This document shows, in pieces, positions 29,333-37,382 of a stretch of DNA of 64,000 nucleotides (positions within the stretch are counted from its first letter, which is position 1; each line of letters starts with the position of its first letter). The translations under genes were made by a program, and so were the position numbers. Origin of the DNA: DATGEP01 sp035310125 (lineage in GTDB: Bacteria > Chloroflexota > Ktedonobacteria > Ktedonobacterales > JADMIN01); NCBI GenBank assembly GCA_035310125.1, contig DATGEP010000346.1:14930-78929 (forward strand), in the 5' to 3' direction. Below the pieces are notes generated by a model. The model searched no databases and was not told the DNA's origin. It saw nothing but the letters and a program-made list of their open reading frames with translations.

Positions 29333-29788
29333 ATGCGAAAGATCGAGCTGGGCGCGGGCCTTGCCGCTGGCATACTGAGTGTGATTGGCATGCTCGTACT
29401 GCTCTTCGGGCCGCTGGTAAGCTACTGTGCCGACCGCGGCAGCACCCTGCGTCAGTGTACCAGTATCCGCTACACATCGCTGGCAAGCGCCGGTCTCACC
29501 GCCAGCGGCTGGGCTTTCACGGTTGGGATGTTCGTCGCCGTGCTCGCGGCGGCTGCCGGCGCGGTCGGGGAGTCGCGCTTCGGCATCCGCAACGGTGCGA
29601 TTCTCCTCTGGGCTGGCGGCGCGCTCGTGCTCTTTGGCTGCGCCCTGACCGCCGGCAACATTGGCCTCTTTTACCTGCCATCCGTCCTCGCCCTCGGCCT
29701 CGCCACGTACGCGTCCGTTCTCCGCCGCATGAACGAGCGCTACGACGCCCAGGCCACCGCTGGCGACTCATCCACAGCCGCGAGTTGA
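29333..29788 (+). CDS. Four-helix membrane protein, hypothetical
   Basis: A 151-residue protein with hydrophobic segments at about 9-29, 51-75, 84-101 and 106-123. A short loop between helices 1 and 2 has two cysteines (SYCADRGSTLRQC), which could form a disulfide outside the membrane. It follows the SIS gene closely. No family recognised. Confidence 0.65.
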   Translation: MRKIELGAGLAAGILSVIGMLVLLFGPLVSYCADRGSTLRQCTSIRYTSLASAGLTASGWAFTVGMFVAVLAAAAGAVGESRFGIRNGAILLWAGGALVLFGCALTAGNIGLFYLPSVLALGLATYASVLRRMNERYDAQATAGDSSTAAS

Positions 29789-29893
29789 CGCCGGCACCTC
29801 TCTTTTGTGCCGTGCGCCGGCCCTGGTCATAGGACCGCATATGCGATGCGTACTACGGTAGCGGCTGGCTCGCCGCCACTTTTTTGCCACATC

Positions 29894-29922
29894 TTGACGC
29901 CCGCTCAGTGGGGTGGTATAGT
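29894..29922 (+). promoter_or_regulatory. Promoter of the birA leader transcript
   Basis: TTGACG (29894-29899), a 17-base spacer and TATAGT (29917-29922). The transcript would begin near 29929, about 260 bases before birA, leaving a long leader that holds a short ORF and two terminator-like hairpins. Confidence 0.8.
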
Positions 29923-29949
29923 CATGGCAACGAAAGGAGGTGGTGTGCA

Positions 29950-30024
29950 GTGAGTGAACGTTTAGGCTGCGCAGGCAGTGCGAATACTCTTCACACCGAG
30001 TCCATGGGAGAGTGCTACCGCTAA
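29950..30024 (+). CDS. Possible 24-residue leader peptide upstream of birA
   Basis: A GTG start lies nine bases after AAAGGAGG, one of the strongest ribosome sites in the window, and a frame of 24 codons follows: MSERLGCAGSANTLHTESMG and then ECYR, stop TAA. The stop falls within a small hairpin (CCGC/GCGG) that is followed by TTTGTTGTTTTT, so translation could affect termination. The peptide has two cysteines but no run of one amino acid as in classic attenuators. A second out-of-phase GTG a few bases upstream meets a stop after two codons. Function unknown; the call rests on the ribosome site, promoter and hairpin placement. Confidence 0.45.
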   Translation: MSERLGCAGSANTLHTESMGECYR

Positions 30025-30045
30025 ATCGCGGCGTTTGTTGTTTTT
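30018..30045 (+). terminator. Weak terminator-like hairpin in the birA leader
   Basis: CCGC and GCGG pair around TAAATC and are followed by a 12-base T-rich run TTTGTTGTTTTT. The stem is only four pairs, but the placement over the short ORF stop is suggestive. Confidence 0.4.
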
Positions 30046-30130
30046 GATCACGCCTCACTTCAGGGCGAGGAAGAGTCTGAAACACATAAACGGCCTGCCA
30101 GGTCGGTGAAGAGCCTGCCTGCGCGGCTTC

Positions 30131-30172
30131 AACCGGGGAGAGAGCCGAGTGGCTTTCTCCCCGGTTTCCTTT
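30131..30172 (+). terminator. Strong intrinsic terminator just upstream of birA
   Basis: AACCGGGGAGAGAGCC pairs with GGCTTTCTCCCCGGTT over 16 positions (one G-U) around the loop GAGT, followed by TCCTTTT. It lies 18 bases before the birA ATG and inside the transcript from the promoter at 29894, so birA must be expressed by read-through or antitermination. The leader ahead of it (about 30050-30130) does not match a riboswitch class I know. Confidence 0.85.
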
Positions 30173-30189
30173 TGGTTCGGAGATTCCCC

Positions 30190-31002
30190 ATGGACGAGCA
30201 CGACCTCCCCGCTGGCATGCCCACCCGACTTCCACACCAGCTCGACGTGGACCTGCTCCAAGCATCCCTGGCCGGAATGCGCCTGGGCAATCCCCTTATC
30301 TACTTCCCCACGATCCCATCCACCAATAGCCACGCCGCCGGTCTTGCCCGCGAGGGCGCCATCGAAGGCACCCTCGTGACGACCGACGACCAGACAGCGG
30401 GTCGCGGCCGGGTCGGCCGCCCCTGGAAGGCGCTGCCTGGCCAGATGCTCGCTCTCTCGCTCGTGCTTCGCCCCACCTTTCCGCCGCACTACCTGGTGAT
30501 GGCCGCGGCCCTTGCCGTAGCCGAGGCCATCGAACAGGTCACTAACCTGCGCCCCGGCATCAAGTGGCCCAATGATGTGCTCGTAGGCGAGCGCAAGGTT
30601 TGCGGCATCCTCATCGAGGTCAGCGACGGTGTAGCGATTCTCGGCATCGGCCTCAATGTCAATGGCTCCTTCGCCCACGATCCCGATCTCGCCGCTCGCG
30701 CGATTACCCTCGAACAGGCTGCCGGTCACCAGGTTTCCCGCGAGTCACTGCTGCGGGAGCTGCTTCGCCGTCTGGAGTCTCTATACGGACTCCTTCAGGC
30801 AGCCGGCAATGAGGAGGCCCAAAATACCGTTCGCAATCGCTGGCGTGCTCGCCTCAGCATGCTCGGCCAGCGCGTCACTGTGCGCCAGGATCCGGGCGCC
30901 CTCGCCGGAGTGGCAGAAGACGTTACCGCCGAGGGCGCGCTCCTCGTGCGCCTGGACGATGGCACGCGGCGCACTATTAGCTGGGGCGACGTGGAATCCT
31001 GA
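30190..31002 (+). CDS. birA: Biotin-[acetyl-CoA-carboxylase] ligase
   Basis: Activates biotin as biotinyl-AMP and attaches it to the carboxyl carrier protein of biotin-dependent carboxylases. The core is clear: IPSTNSHA near 43, TTDDQTAGRGRVGRPW near 64-80 (biotinyl-AMP loop), LALSLVLRP, and IKWPNDVLVGERKVCGILIE near 127-145 with the catalytic lysine region; a C-terminal SH3-like segment follows. The 270-residue protein lacks the N-terminal DNA-binding domain of E. coli BirA, so it is a group I ligase and probably not a repressor. The ATG follows CGGAG; a longer frame begins inside the terminator and was rejected. Confidence 0.93.
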   Translation: MDEHDLPAGMPTRLPHQLDVDLLQASLAGMRLGNPLIYFPTIPSTNSHAAGLAREGAIEGTLVTTDDQTAGRGRVGRPWKALPGQMLALSLVLRPTFPPHYLVMAAALAVAEAIEQVTNLRPGIKWPNDVLVGERKVCGILIEVSDGVAILGIGLNVNGSFAHDPDLAARAITLEQAAGHQVSRESLLRELLRRLESLYGLLQAAGNEEAQNTVRNRWRARLSMLGQRVTVRQDPGALAGVAEDVTAEGALLVRLDDGTRRTISWGDVES

Positions 31003-31078
31003 CCGCCAGCGCCAGCACGGCGAATGCGCTTACACGGGGCGGCCCGGTCTGTGTATTGGGCAGATGACGCTAGATACC

Positions 31079-32755
31079 CTATTCGACCGCCAGCGCACGG
31101 GCACAGGCGGCAGCAGTCGCCAGCCGCAGCGGTGCAGATGTGTAGCGAAACTGAGCCAGCCAGAGCGGAGGGGGCTCGCTCGGAAGCGCGTCAGCAATGG
31201 AGTGTGCGGCGCCCGCTGTGAGCGACAGAGCCGGTGGTGAGGTGGTCGGCGAGGCGGCGCATAGCCGTCGCTTCACAGCCGCCTGCGCTTGTTGTTGGAG
31301 CGCGGCATCGAGCCAGGTTGTCCGCCAGATCGCGGCCAGCCCCCAACACGCCATGCTCATTTCCTCCGCCACGAACGTGCGCGAATCAGCCGCGCCTTCA
31401 ACGGCCCGCATGAGATACGCAATGCCGCGCTCGACGGCGTGGCGCGAGACATCTGTGTAAGGTCCACGTGCCAGTGCGTGCAGCGCCTGTGCCGTGCCAT
31501 AAACCGGGCTGACATGCCAGGTCGCCGGCCATGATCCATCTTCTCGTTGCCGCGCGAGCAGGTAGCTGAGCGCGCGTTCTGCTGCGGGAGAGCGGATGTC
31601 CAGCGCCCAGAGTGCGTGCAGGACATGCGCGGTCACATCTGGGTCACCGCCCAGATCCGCCCAGCTCGGAAAAGACCCGTCGGCACGTTGTCGCGCGAGC
31701 ATCGCCGTCACCGCTCGCGCGATTGCCGCGTCGTGGAGATCCGCTCCATTAGTCTCGCGGAGCCAGAGCACAAGCCAGGCGGTGTCGTCGAGATCACCGC
31801 CCGGAAATGCCGGCGTGAAACTCCAGAGTCCGGATGGCTGCTGCCGTGCGCGGAGCCACGGTGTGAGCGCGAGGAGCCGCTCCGGCACCGGCATGTGATG
31901 CGAAGCGACGAGGGCCGCATACACGTAGCAAACATACGCGGTAAGAAATACCTCGCAGTCGAAGAATTGTGGCAAGCCGCCGTCCTCGTTCTGCGCCGCG
32001 CGCAGATATTCCCATCCGCGCTCACGTACCTGTTCCGTCTCGGCGTGCGCCGTCAACGCCAGCAACGCCATCGCCGTGAAATCGGTGACACACCACCAGC
32101 TTCCGTTTTGAAGCTGGCGGGCGCAGAGTGTCGCGACCTCCTCCTGTTGGGCTGCCTGCCACATTCGTGGAAGCGTATCGCAGAGTCCGACGAGCTGAAA
32201 GCACATCTGATCGGAAGCTGGCAGCTCCGCAAGCTCAGGTGGGGGCAGTAGCGGGAGCAGGCGCTCCACCAGGCGCTCTCGTCCGGCGGTGGCAGCAACG
32301 ACACAGAGCGGGCGGAAACAACGCATCAGCTCTCCAGGCAGGCGCGGATAGATAAGCGTCTCCATTTTTCGTTGATATGTGCGCGCCGCAAGGACTGCTC
32401 GCCGCAGCTCGGCGAACTCCGTCGCGGGGATGTCCTCGGTGCCGCGTTCGTAGTCGAGAGAGAGCGCGACGTAGGCGTTCGGCGTCATCAGAAATCGTTC
32501 TTGAACGGTCTGGCCCCAGGAGCCATCGAGCTGCTGGGAGCGTAAAAGATATCTCCGGCATCCCGCGCGTAATGGCTGCGCGGACGGCTCGCCTGAGTGT
32601 AGGGCAGCGAGGAGCGCCCAGGATGTCGCATAGGGATCGGACGTGACGCGATGCCATCCAGTCAGCGTCAGGGTATCGAAGAGCGCACCCTCCGCCGCCA
32701 GTGGTGCGACTTCCTCATCGCGAAATGGAGTGTGGGAAGGGAATTGTGCTGTCAA
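31079..32755 (-). CDS. Class II terpene cyclase-like protein (DxDD, QW motifs)
   Basis: An alpha/alpha-barrel protein of the squalene-hopene/copalyl diphosphate cyclase superfamily, about 558 residues. Repeated QW-type motifs are visible (QQLDGSWG, RQLQNGSWW, AQNEDGGLP, RQRADGSFPSW, RQREDGSWPATW). The sequence GGDLDDTAW contains DLDD, the DxDD acid of class II (protonation-initiated) terpene cyclases. Length fits bacterial copalyl diphosphate synthase-type enzymes. The start is uncertain: a TTG after AGAAGGG is used; a GTG at 32803 would overlap the upstream gene and lacks a ribosome site. It is the last gene of the radical SAM peptide cluster, where a terpene cyclase is unexpected. Substrate unknown. 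Confidence 0.75.
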   Translation of the reverse strand: MTAQFPSHTPFRDEEVAPLAAEGALFDTLTLTGWHRVTSDPYATSWALLAALHSGEPSAQPLRAGCRRYLLRSQQLDGSWGQTVQERFLMTPNAYVALSLDYERGTEDIPATEFAELRRAVLAARTYQRKMETLIYPRLPGELMRCFRPLCVVAATAGRERLVERLLPLLPPPELAELPASDQMCFQLVGLCDTLPRMWQAAQQEEVATLCARQLQNGSWWCVTDFTAMALLALTAHAETEQVRERGWEYLRAAQNEDGGLPQFFDCEVFLTAYVCYVYAALVASHHMPVPERLLALTPWLRARQQPSGLWSFTPAFPGGDLDDTAWLVLWLRETNGADLHDAAIARAVTAMLARQRADGSFPSWADLGGDPDVTAHVLHALWALDIRSPAAERALSYLLARQREDGSWPATWHVSPVYGTAQALHALARGPYTDVSRHAVERGIAYLMRAVEGAADSRTFVAEEMSMACWGLAAIWRTTWLDAALQQQAQAAVKRRLCAASPTTSPPALSLTAGAAHSIADALPSEPPPLWLAQFRYTSAPLRLATAAACARALAVE

Positions 32756-32771
32756 ATTCGAGGCCCTTCTG

Positions 32772-34061
32772 TCATGACTGCGCGCTGCCCGCCGGCGGCA
32801 CACGAGTTACCGGCCGCATGCGCGCGTGCATCAAGCGCTGGCTACGCACAGTGATGTACAGGATGCCGAGAGCCAGCACGGTGGGCACCATAAGCGCGAC
32901 CGCCCAGTGAACAAGTGTCGGGCCTTGAGCCACCCAGTACAGCTCAGTACACACCTGTACAAGCCACCACATCCAGAAGGCGACCCCGGCAACCCATGTC
33001 GCCGCGCTCAACACCAGGTACATCAGCGTGAAGACACTTAGGTGGGCCGTCCGTGCCGCGCCACGCCGCGAAAAGGGCGCGCGCAGCACGGTCAGGAGCT
33101 CCGACCGGAGGTTAAACCGCCCGGTGAGATTGCAGAGGATGAAATAGCCGTCGGTCGGCATGAACGGCGAGAGATTCGTGGGTACGAATATGATGTTGAG
33201 CACGATCAGCTTCCAGAGGATTTGCTGTACCAGCTCCGGGAGCGTCGCGTGCGTCACGAGGACGAACAGGATACCGGCCCCGCAGAGGTTCGCCCAGACA
33301 CCAGCGAGCCAGATCCAGATGCGTCGTGACTGGGACACGCTGTACAAGCCCCGGATATCGAGATAGACGAGGGGCGCTACGCCAGCGTACAGCGCGAGCC
33401 GCAGGGAACGCACAGGCAGACGGTAGCGCAACGCCGCCAGCCCATGCCCCATCTCGTGCCATACCACGACGAGCGCCGCGAGCGCGAGTGAAACCAGTAG
33501 CCCAAGTGTGAAGGACTGATGCACCGTGATAAGCCGGGCGGAGAGCAGGTCAGGGTGTTGCGTGAGCGTCCAGCCGGCCAGAGCGATCATGGCGAAACCC
33601 GCCAGATTCAGCAGCCACCACACAGGCGGCTGAAGCAATGTTGCGCCGATTCTACCCACCCGCATCAACGGCAGACTCAGCACATCGAGCGATAATCGGC
33701 GGGTTTCGCTGTGGTAGATATACGTGGGTGGCGGCTCCAGAAGGAGATCGCTGACACTCAACATATGGTAGAGCCGCCGTACAACCGGGGCGGTCACTCC
33801 GGCATAGTGTCTGGTAATGTGTGCTTCAGCCTCAACGAGTGTGCGCGTACCATCGAGGAGTGCGGCCAGAGCCAGCGCGGCTGGATAGAGCTCGCGCGGC
33901 ACGCGAATGTAACGGTCTACCTCCAGGCTCCCGATGCACCAGAGGCGACCATTACGACGTCCGAGTGGCCAGGCACCAAGTCCTGGCCGCACGACGGGCC
34001 GGATGTCGTCGGGCGCTTGCGCGTCAAGGACATCAGTCGGCTCCACGGATGCACGTATCAT
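32772..34061 (-). CDS. PqqD-like domain fused to M50-type membrane metalloprotease
   Basis: A 429-residue protein. Residues about 35-110 resemble a PqqD-like winged helix, the kind that recognises RiPP leader peptides. Then come six or more membrane helices. WHEMGH at 201-206 is an HExxH zinc site inside a helix, and NLSPFMPTDGYF near 296-307 supplies the distal aspartate (D304) of site-2-type proteases. This is the layout of YydH-like peptide proteases, which cut modified peptides at the membrane. The gene follows the precursor-like peptide by about 210 bases and overlaps or abuts the terpene cyclase-like gene. It likely removes the leader; the cut site is unknown. Confidence 0.82.
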   Translation of the reverse strand: MIRASVEPTDVLDAQAPDDIRPVVRPGLGAWPLGRRNGRLWCIGSLEVDRYIRVPRELYPAALALAALLDGTRTLVEAEAHITRHYAGVTAPVVRRLYHMLSVSDLLLEPPPTYIYHSETRRLSLDVLSLPLMRVGRIGATLLQPPVWWLLNLAGFAMIALAGWTLTQHPDLLSARLITVHQSFTLGLLVSLALAALVVVWHEMGHGLAALRYRLPVRSLRLALYAGVAPLVYLDIRGLYSVSQSRRIWIWLAGVWANLCGAGILFVLVTHATLPELVQQILWKLIVLNIIFVPTNLSPFMPTDGYFILCNLTGRFNLRSELLTVLRAPFSRRGAARTAHLSVFTLMYLVLSAATWVAGVAFWMWWLVQVCTELYWVAQGPTLVHWAVALMVPTVLALGILYITVRSQRLMHARMRPVTRVPPAGSAQS

Positions 34062-34270
34062 GCTGGTCCACTCGTTCTCTAGACGGGAGACAGGTGATAG
34101 GGCGGCATGTCAGTCTAATCAGGCACGGCGTGTTGTTATGCGGCCATGGGAAAGGTTAAAGTCCAGGGCGCCGTCCGGCCCTCCCTACAGTAACCGTATG
34201 CCGGCCGTGAATGAGCATGCGGTTATTGCAGTCTGCCCGAAAGGCAGGTGGCGCTTCAAGCAGGTGCTCG

Positions 34271-34432
34271 CTAGCAGCCTGCGCCGCAGCCGAATCCCCA
34301 GGCGGGCACAAAGGTCTCGTCTATCTGCTCGATCTCCTCCAAGCTCACTTCACGAATCACCAATTTCTCCTCGTCGGAGGTCTGCGCTTGAGCGACGCGG
34401 GTCTCTTCGCTGACACGGGTCTCTTCGTTCAC
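34271..34432 (-). CDS. Putative RiPP precursor peptide, C-terminal FVPAWGFGCGAGC
   Basis: A 53-residue peptide. The leader is strongly acidic with a direct repeat EETRV-S-EETRV and a helix-like segment VSLEEIEQIDE; the short C-terminal part FVPAWGFGCGAGC is Gly/Cys/aromatic and ends in cysteine right before TAG. The GTG start is chosen because AAAGGAG lies seven bases upstream; an ATG 33 bases earlier has no site. It lies between the radical SAM enzyme (234 bases upstream) and the M50-type protease. The two cysteines, flanked by Gly and Phe, could be crosslinked by thioether bonds, but the modification is not known. No promoter is evident directly upstream. Confidence 0.8.
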   Translation of the reverse strand: MNEETRVSEETRVAQAQTSDEEKLVIREVSLEEIEQIDETFVPAWGFGCGAGC

Positions 34433-34666
34433 GATGTAGTCTCCTTTATCGGCGCACATGCTCAATCATGCACGCCTTGCCGACTTGTGTTCGTTGTTAA
34501 CGCAAACGGTGAAAAGGGTCCGAAACGCATGACACGCGCTGGTGTTGGGGCATCGCTATCCGAGCGATGCGCCCGCCTGATCAGGCTGACACGTCGCCTT
34601 ACCACCCGCACCATGTATGGCAGAAGCTGAGCGGAGTAGAGAGGCGGCAATCGCTCATCGCGGTTG

Positions 34667-36166
34667 CTACTCGACGTCGTCCTCAGGCGCCCCGTTGTAG
34701 TTCCGCTTAAACCGGGCCCAGAGGTCAGGATCGCGCTGCAGCCGTGCGAGACCTAAAATCACCCGCTCGATGAGCAACCGATCGTACCGGCAGCTTACTG
34801 GGTAGGTCTCCTGCTCGCGCATGTTGGTGATATATTGCCCGGCGCTGCAATCGCCGCAGACTCCGTCCGCCCAACATGACGCGCAGAGCGTTGGGTGCGA
34901 GAGCAGCGTGTGCATCAAACGATCCTGTCGCTGGCGATACTGGTCGTGTTGCGCCCGGCCCTGTACACGCCCAAGCTGGAATTCGCGCATGCCAGTGAAC
35001 ATGAAACACGCTGAGATGTTGCCCGTGACATCCACCGCAATGGTGTTCGTCCCAGCAGGGCATAAGTGCTTTTCACGATGTTTACCGCTCAATGTGCTGA
35101 TGCGACCCAACACAGTGCGCAGGTAGAGCGGCGTGGGCGTCGCGAATCGGTCCATCACCGTATCGAACAAGTCGCGCCATTGATCGAGGAGCTGGTCCTG
35201 CTCGTCGGGCGTCATCCAATGGGGATGCTCAGGGGTGACGGTCGCGGGCGCCATATGAATGTTCGTCGCGCCCAGACTCTGAAAGTGCTCCGCGAGTTGG
35301 ACGAGGTTGAGTCCGAGGTGAGGCTTGCTCACGGTACATTCGATGGTGAAGGGTCCGAGGTCACGCGCGCGAATCTTGGCCAGACCCTCCACGGCGGCAT
35401 CGTACGCGCTCCGGCCCGCGGCCCATGGCCTATTGATATCGTTCACTTCGCGCATCCCATCGAGCGAGACGGTTACGCGAATCCCGTAGCGGGCGATGAT
35501 GTCAAGCACCTGATCGGTGAAGCAAGTGCCATTCGTGATGACGGCGAATGCCGGCGGCTCGACGTCATTCGCTTTGCAGTAGGCGAGAATGCTGGCGCAT
35601 GCTCGCTCGATACCAACTGGATGCAGCAGCGGCTCGCCGCCATGAAACTGGATCATGTCAATACCATCCGGATAATATTCGATCATCCGGCGGAAAGACT
35701 GCTCCGGCACACTCGGCACCACATAGCGCACATCGGAGCCATACGTTCCGGATCCCTGGTGGTCGTCCGTCGCGTAGCACATCGGACAGTGCAGATTACA
35801 CACCTGGGTGACGTTGATAGCGAGACGCCGGAGCCGGCGAGTATTGATCTCCTCCTCATCCTCGGTCACTGGCGGTTTGCGTGTAACCATCGCGTTAAGC
35901 ACCGCCAGTACTCGTTGCGCGAGCGCATCCGCCGCTGGGTCAAGCGTGCTTCTGGTAAGGCGCGCTTGTTCCCATGACTGCACAGCGGCAGCCGCGGCGT
36001 CCGAGACTTCGTAAAACGTCATCGTCGCGGGATGATAGACGACCGCCTCGCCATACTTGGAAGATCGCATTACATGGAACGTCTCCGCCTGCGCGGAGAG
36101 CGGCTGATACGTAGCGCCTTCAGACGTGACGCGGCGAACTGCCGAGACCTGGATGACATTACTCAT
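34667..36166 (-). CDS. Radical SAM/SPASM peptide maturase
   Basis: A 499-residue enzyme. An N-terminal PqqD-like region (about 25-100) may bind the leader peptide. The radical SAM cluster motif CNLHCPMC is at 123-130; FHGGEPLLHP near 196 and SLDGMREVNDINRP near 260 are usual core motifs. The C-terminal SPASM region has LCPAGTNTIAVDVTGNISAC and CASCWADGVCGDCSAG, which would bind auxiliary iron-sulfur clusters, as in sactipeptide, epipeptide and PQQ-type maturases. The ATG lies behind AAGGAGG and overlaps the permease stop by eight bases. Its likely substrate is the Cys-rich peptide encoded next. The type of crosslink or epimerisation cannot be read from sequence. Confidence 0.93.
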   Translation of the reverse strand: MSNVIQVSAVRRVTSEGATYQPLSAQAETFHVMRSSKYGEAVVYHPATMTFYEVSDAAAAAVQSWEQARLTRSTLDPAADALAQRVLAVLNAMVTRKPPVTEDEEEINTRRLRRLAINVTQVCNLHCPMCYATDDHQGSGTYGSDVRYVVPSVPEQSFRRMIEYYPDGIDMIQFHGGEPLLHPVGIERACASILAYCKANDVEPPAFAVITNGTCFTDQVLDIIARYGIRVTVSLDGMREVNDINRPWAAGRSAYDAAVEGLAKIRARDLGPFTIECTVSKPHLGLNLVQLAEHFQSLGATNIHMAPATVTPEHPHWMTPDEQDQLLDQWRDLFDTVMDRFATPTPLYLRTVLGRISTLSGKHREKHLCPAGTNTIAVDVTGNISACFMFTGMREFQLGRVQGRAQHDQYRQRQDRLMHTLLSHPTLCASCWADGVCGDCSAGQYITNMREQETYPVSCRYDRLLIERVILGLARLQRDPDLWARFKRNYNGAPEDDVE

Positions 36167-37382
36167 ACGCCAGAGCCTCCTTGATATTGATGCGCGCCGC
36201 TCGGCTTGCCGGATACAGTCCGGCCACCGTGCCGACGACCAAGCCAAGCACCGCGCTGACCACGAGAGACCACACCGCGAAGCTGAGGGGAAACGCTGCC
36301 GCGAGCGTGATGCCGGTGCTGAGGAGGAGACCAAGAAGAATACCGGCCACCGTGCCGACGACACTGATAACGAGCGATTCGACAAGAAACATCTGCTGAA
36401 CCTGCCGTCTGGTCGCACCAACCGCGCGCATGATACCAATCTGCCGGGTGCGCTCCGTAATGGTGACCAGCATGGTGTTCGCGATGCCAATACCTCCTAT
36501 CCCAGCCGCCAGTGCGGCGACGACAATCACAAAGATCTGTACCTGGCCGAGCAACGCGCCAACGGTAGCAACGTTATCCGCCTGCGAAAGACCGATCACC
36601 TGATAGCCGGACTTTGTCAGCGCCACCTGAATCGCCGGAACCGCGTTGAGGCGTTGCTCGATTCCGGATTCGGTGGCGGTCAAATTGGCCGTGCTATCCA
36701 CCTGGGCATCGAGAGCGACATAGCGCCCCGTGGATGGCAAGAGCGCGATCGGTACCGCGAGGAGGTTGTTGTACACACCACTGTTGCCAAACAACGTGTT
36801 GGGCAGGCGCGCGAGAATGCCGGCGACCTTCAGCGTGAAGGGCTGCGCGCTGACCTGGGGAAGCGTGAGAACGACCTGATCGCCAAGATGCAATCCATAC
36901 TGGTCGGCGGTGCCCGCGCCGACTACGAGCTGTGGCTGCGCACTGGCAAACGCGCCGCCCTGCGCGAATGTCAGATCGTCTATGGTGAAAAAGTCAGGCG
37001 TGGTCGCGGTGACCGCGCTCACCAGTGGATGCTGCGAGCCATCGCTGAGGGCGATACTGACCGGCTCGGCGCCGCTGTAGTAGACGTTGACGGGGGCCGT
37101 GCGCACGACATGCGGCGTGGATGCCACGGCAAGGAGATTCGTGTCATCGAAGACGGGAAGATAATGAAAGCTGAGATTCGCCTTGCTGCCAACGGTGAAC
37201 TGGATCGAGCGCTCCCCGCCAATCTTCGTCTGATTAATCATCGCCTGCTGGAAGGCGGCGCCCACACAACCGGTTACGACCACCAGCAGAATGCCGAGCA
37301 TGACGCCAACGGCGGTAAGCAACGACCGTAGACGGTGCGCCCGGTAGCTGCGCAACGCCTGCGCGAACGCCTCAGCGAACAT
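36159..37382 (-). CDS. MacB-type ABC transporter permease
   Basis: A 407-residue permease of the MacB/FtsX family: one N-terminal helix (LLTAVGVMLGILLVVVTGCV), a periplasmic domain of about 220 residues, then three C-terminal helices with TERTRQIGIMRAVGATRRQV and PASRAARINIKEALAYE, both characteristic. The ATG lies after GAGGAGG and overlaps the end of the ATPase gene. With that ATPase it probably exports the mature peptide or gives self-immunity. Confidence 0.9.
   Translation of the reverse strand: MFAEAFAQALRSYRAHRLRSLLTAVGVMLGILLVVVTGCVGAAFQQAMINQTKIGGERSIQFTVGSKANLSFHYLPVFDDTNLLAVASTPHVVRTAPVNVYYSGAEPVSIALSDGSQHPLVSAVTATTPDFFTIDDLTFAQGGAFASAQPQLVVGAGTADQYGLHLGDQVVLTLPQVSAQPFTLKVAGILARLPNTLFGNSGVYNNLLAVPIALLPSTGRYVALDAQVDSTANLTATESGIEQRLNAVPAIQVALTKSGYQVIGLSQADNVATVGALLGQVQIFVIVVAALAAGIGGIGIANTMLVTITERTRQIGIMRAVGATRRQVQQMFLVESLVISVVGTVAGILLGLLLSTGITLAAAFPLSFAVWSLVVSAVLGLVVGTVAGLYPASRAARINIKEALAYE

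Noticed and set aside
34462..34650. A 62-codon minus-strand frame between the radical SAM gene and the precursor peptide
   Set aside because: No ribosome site, a basic low-information product, and no resemblance to a leader or core peptide; considered as a second precursor and dropped.
36126..37331. A 401-codon plus-strand frame opposite the MacB-type permease
   Set aside because: The opposite strand encodes unmistakable MacB motifs and is coupled to its neighbours; the plus frame is rich in Arg/Asp without any domain.
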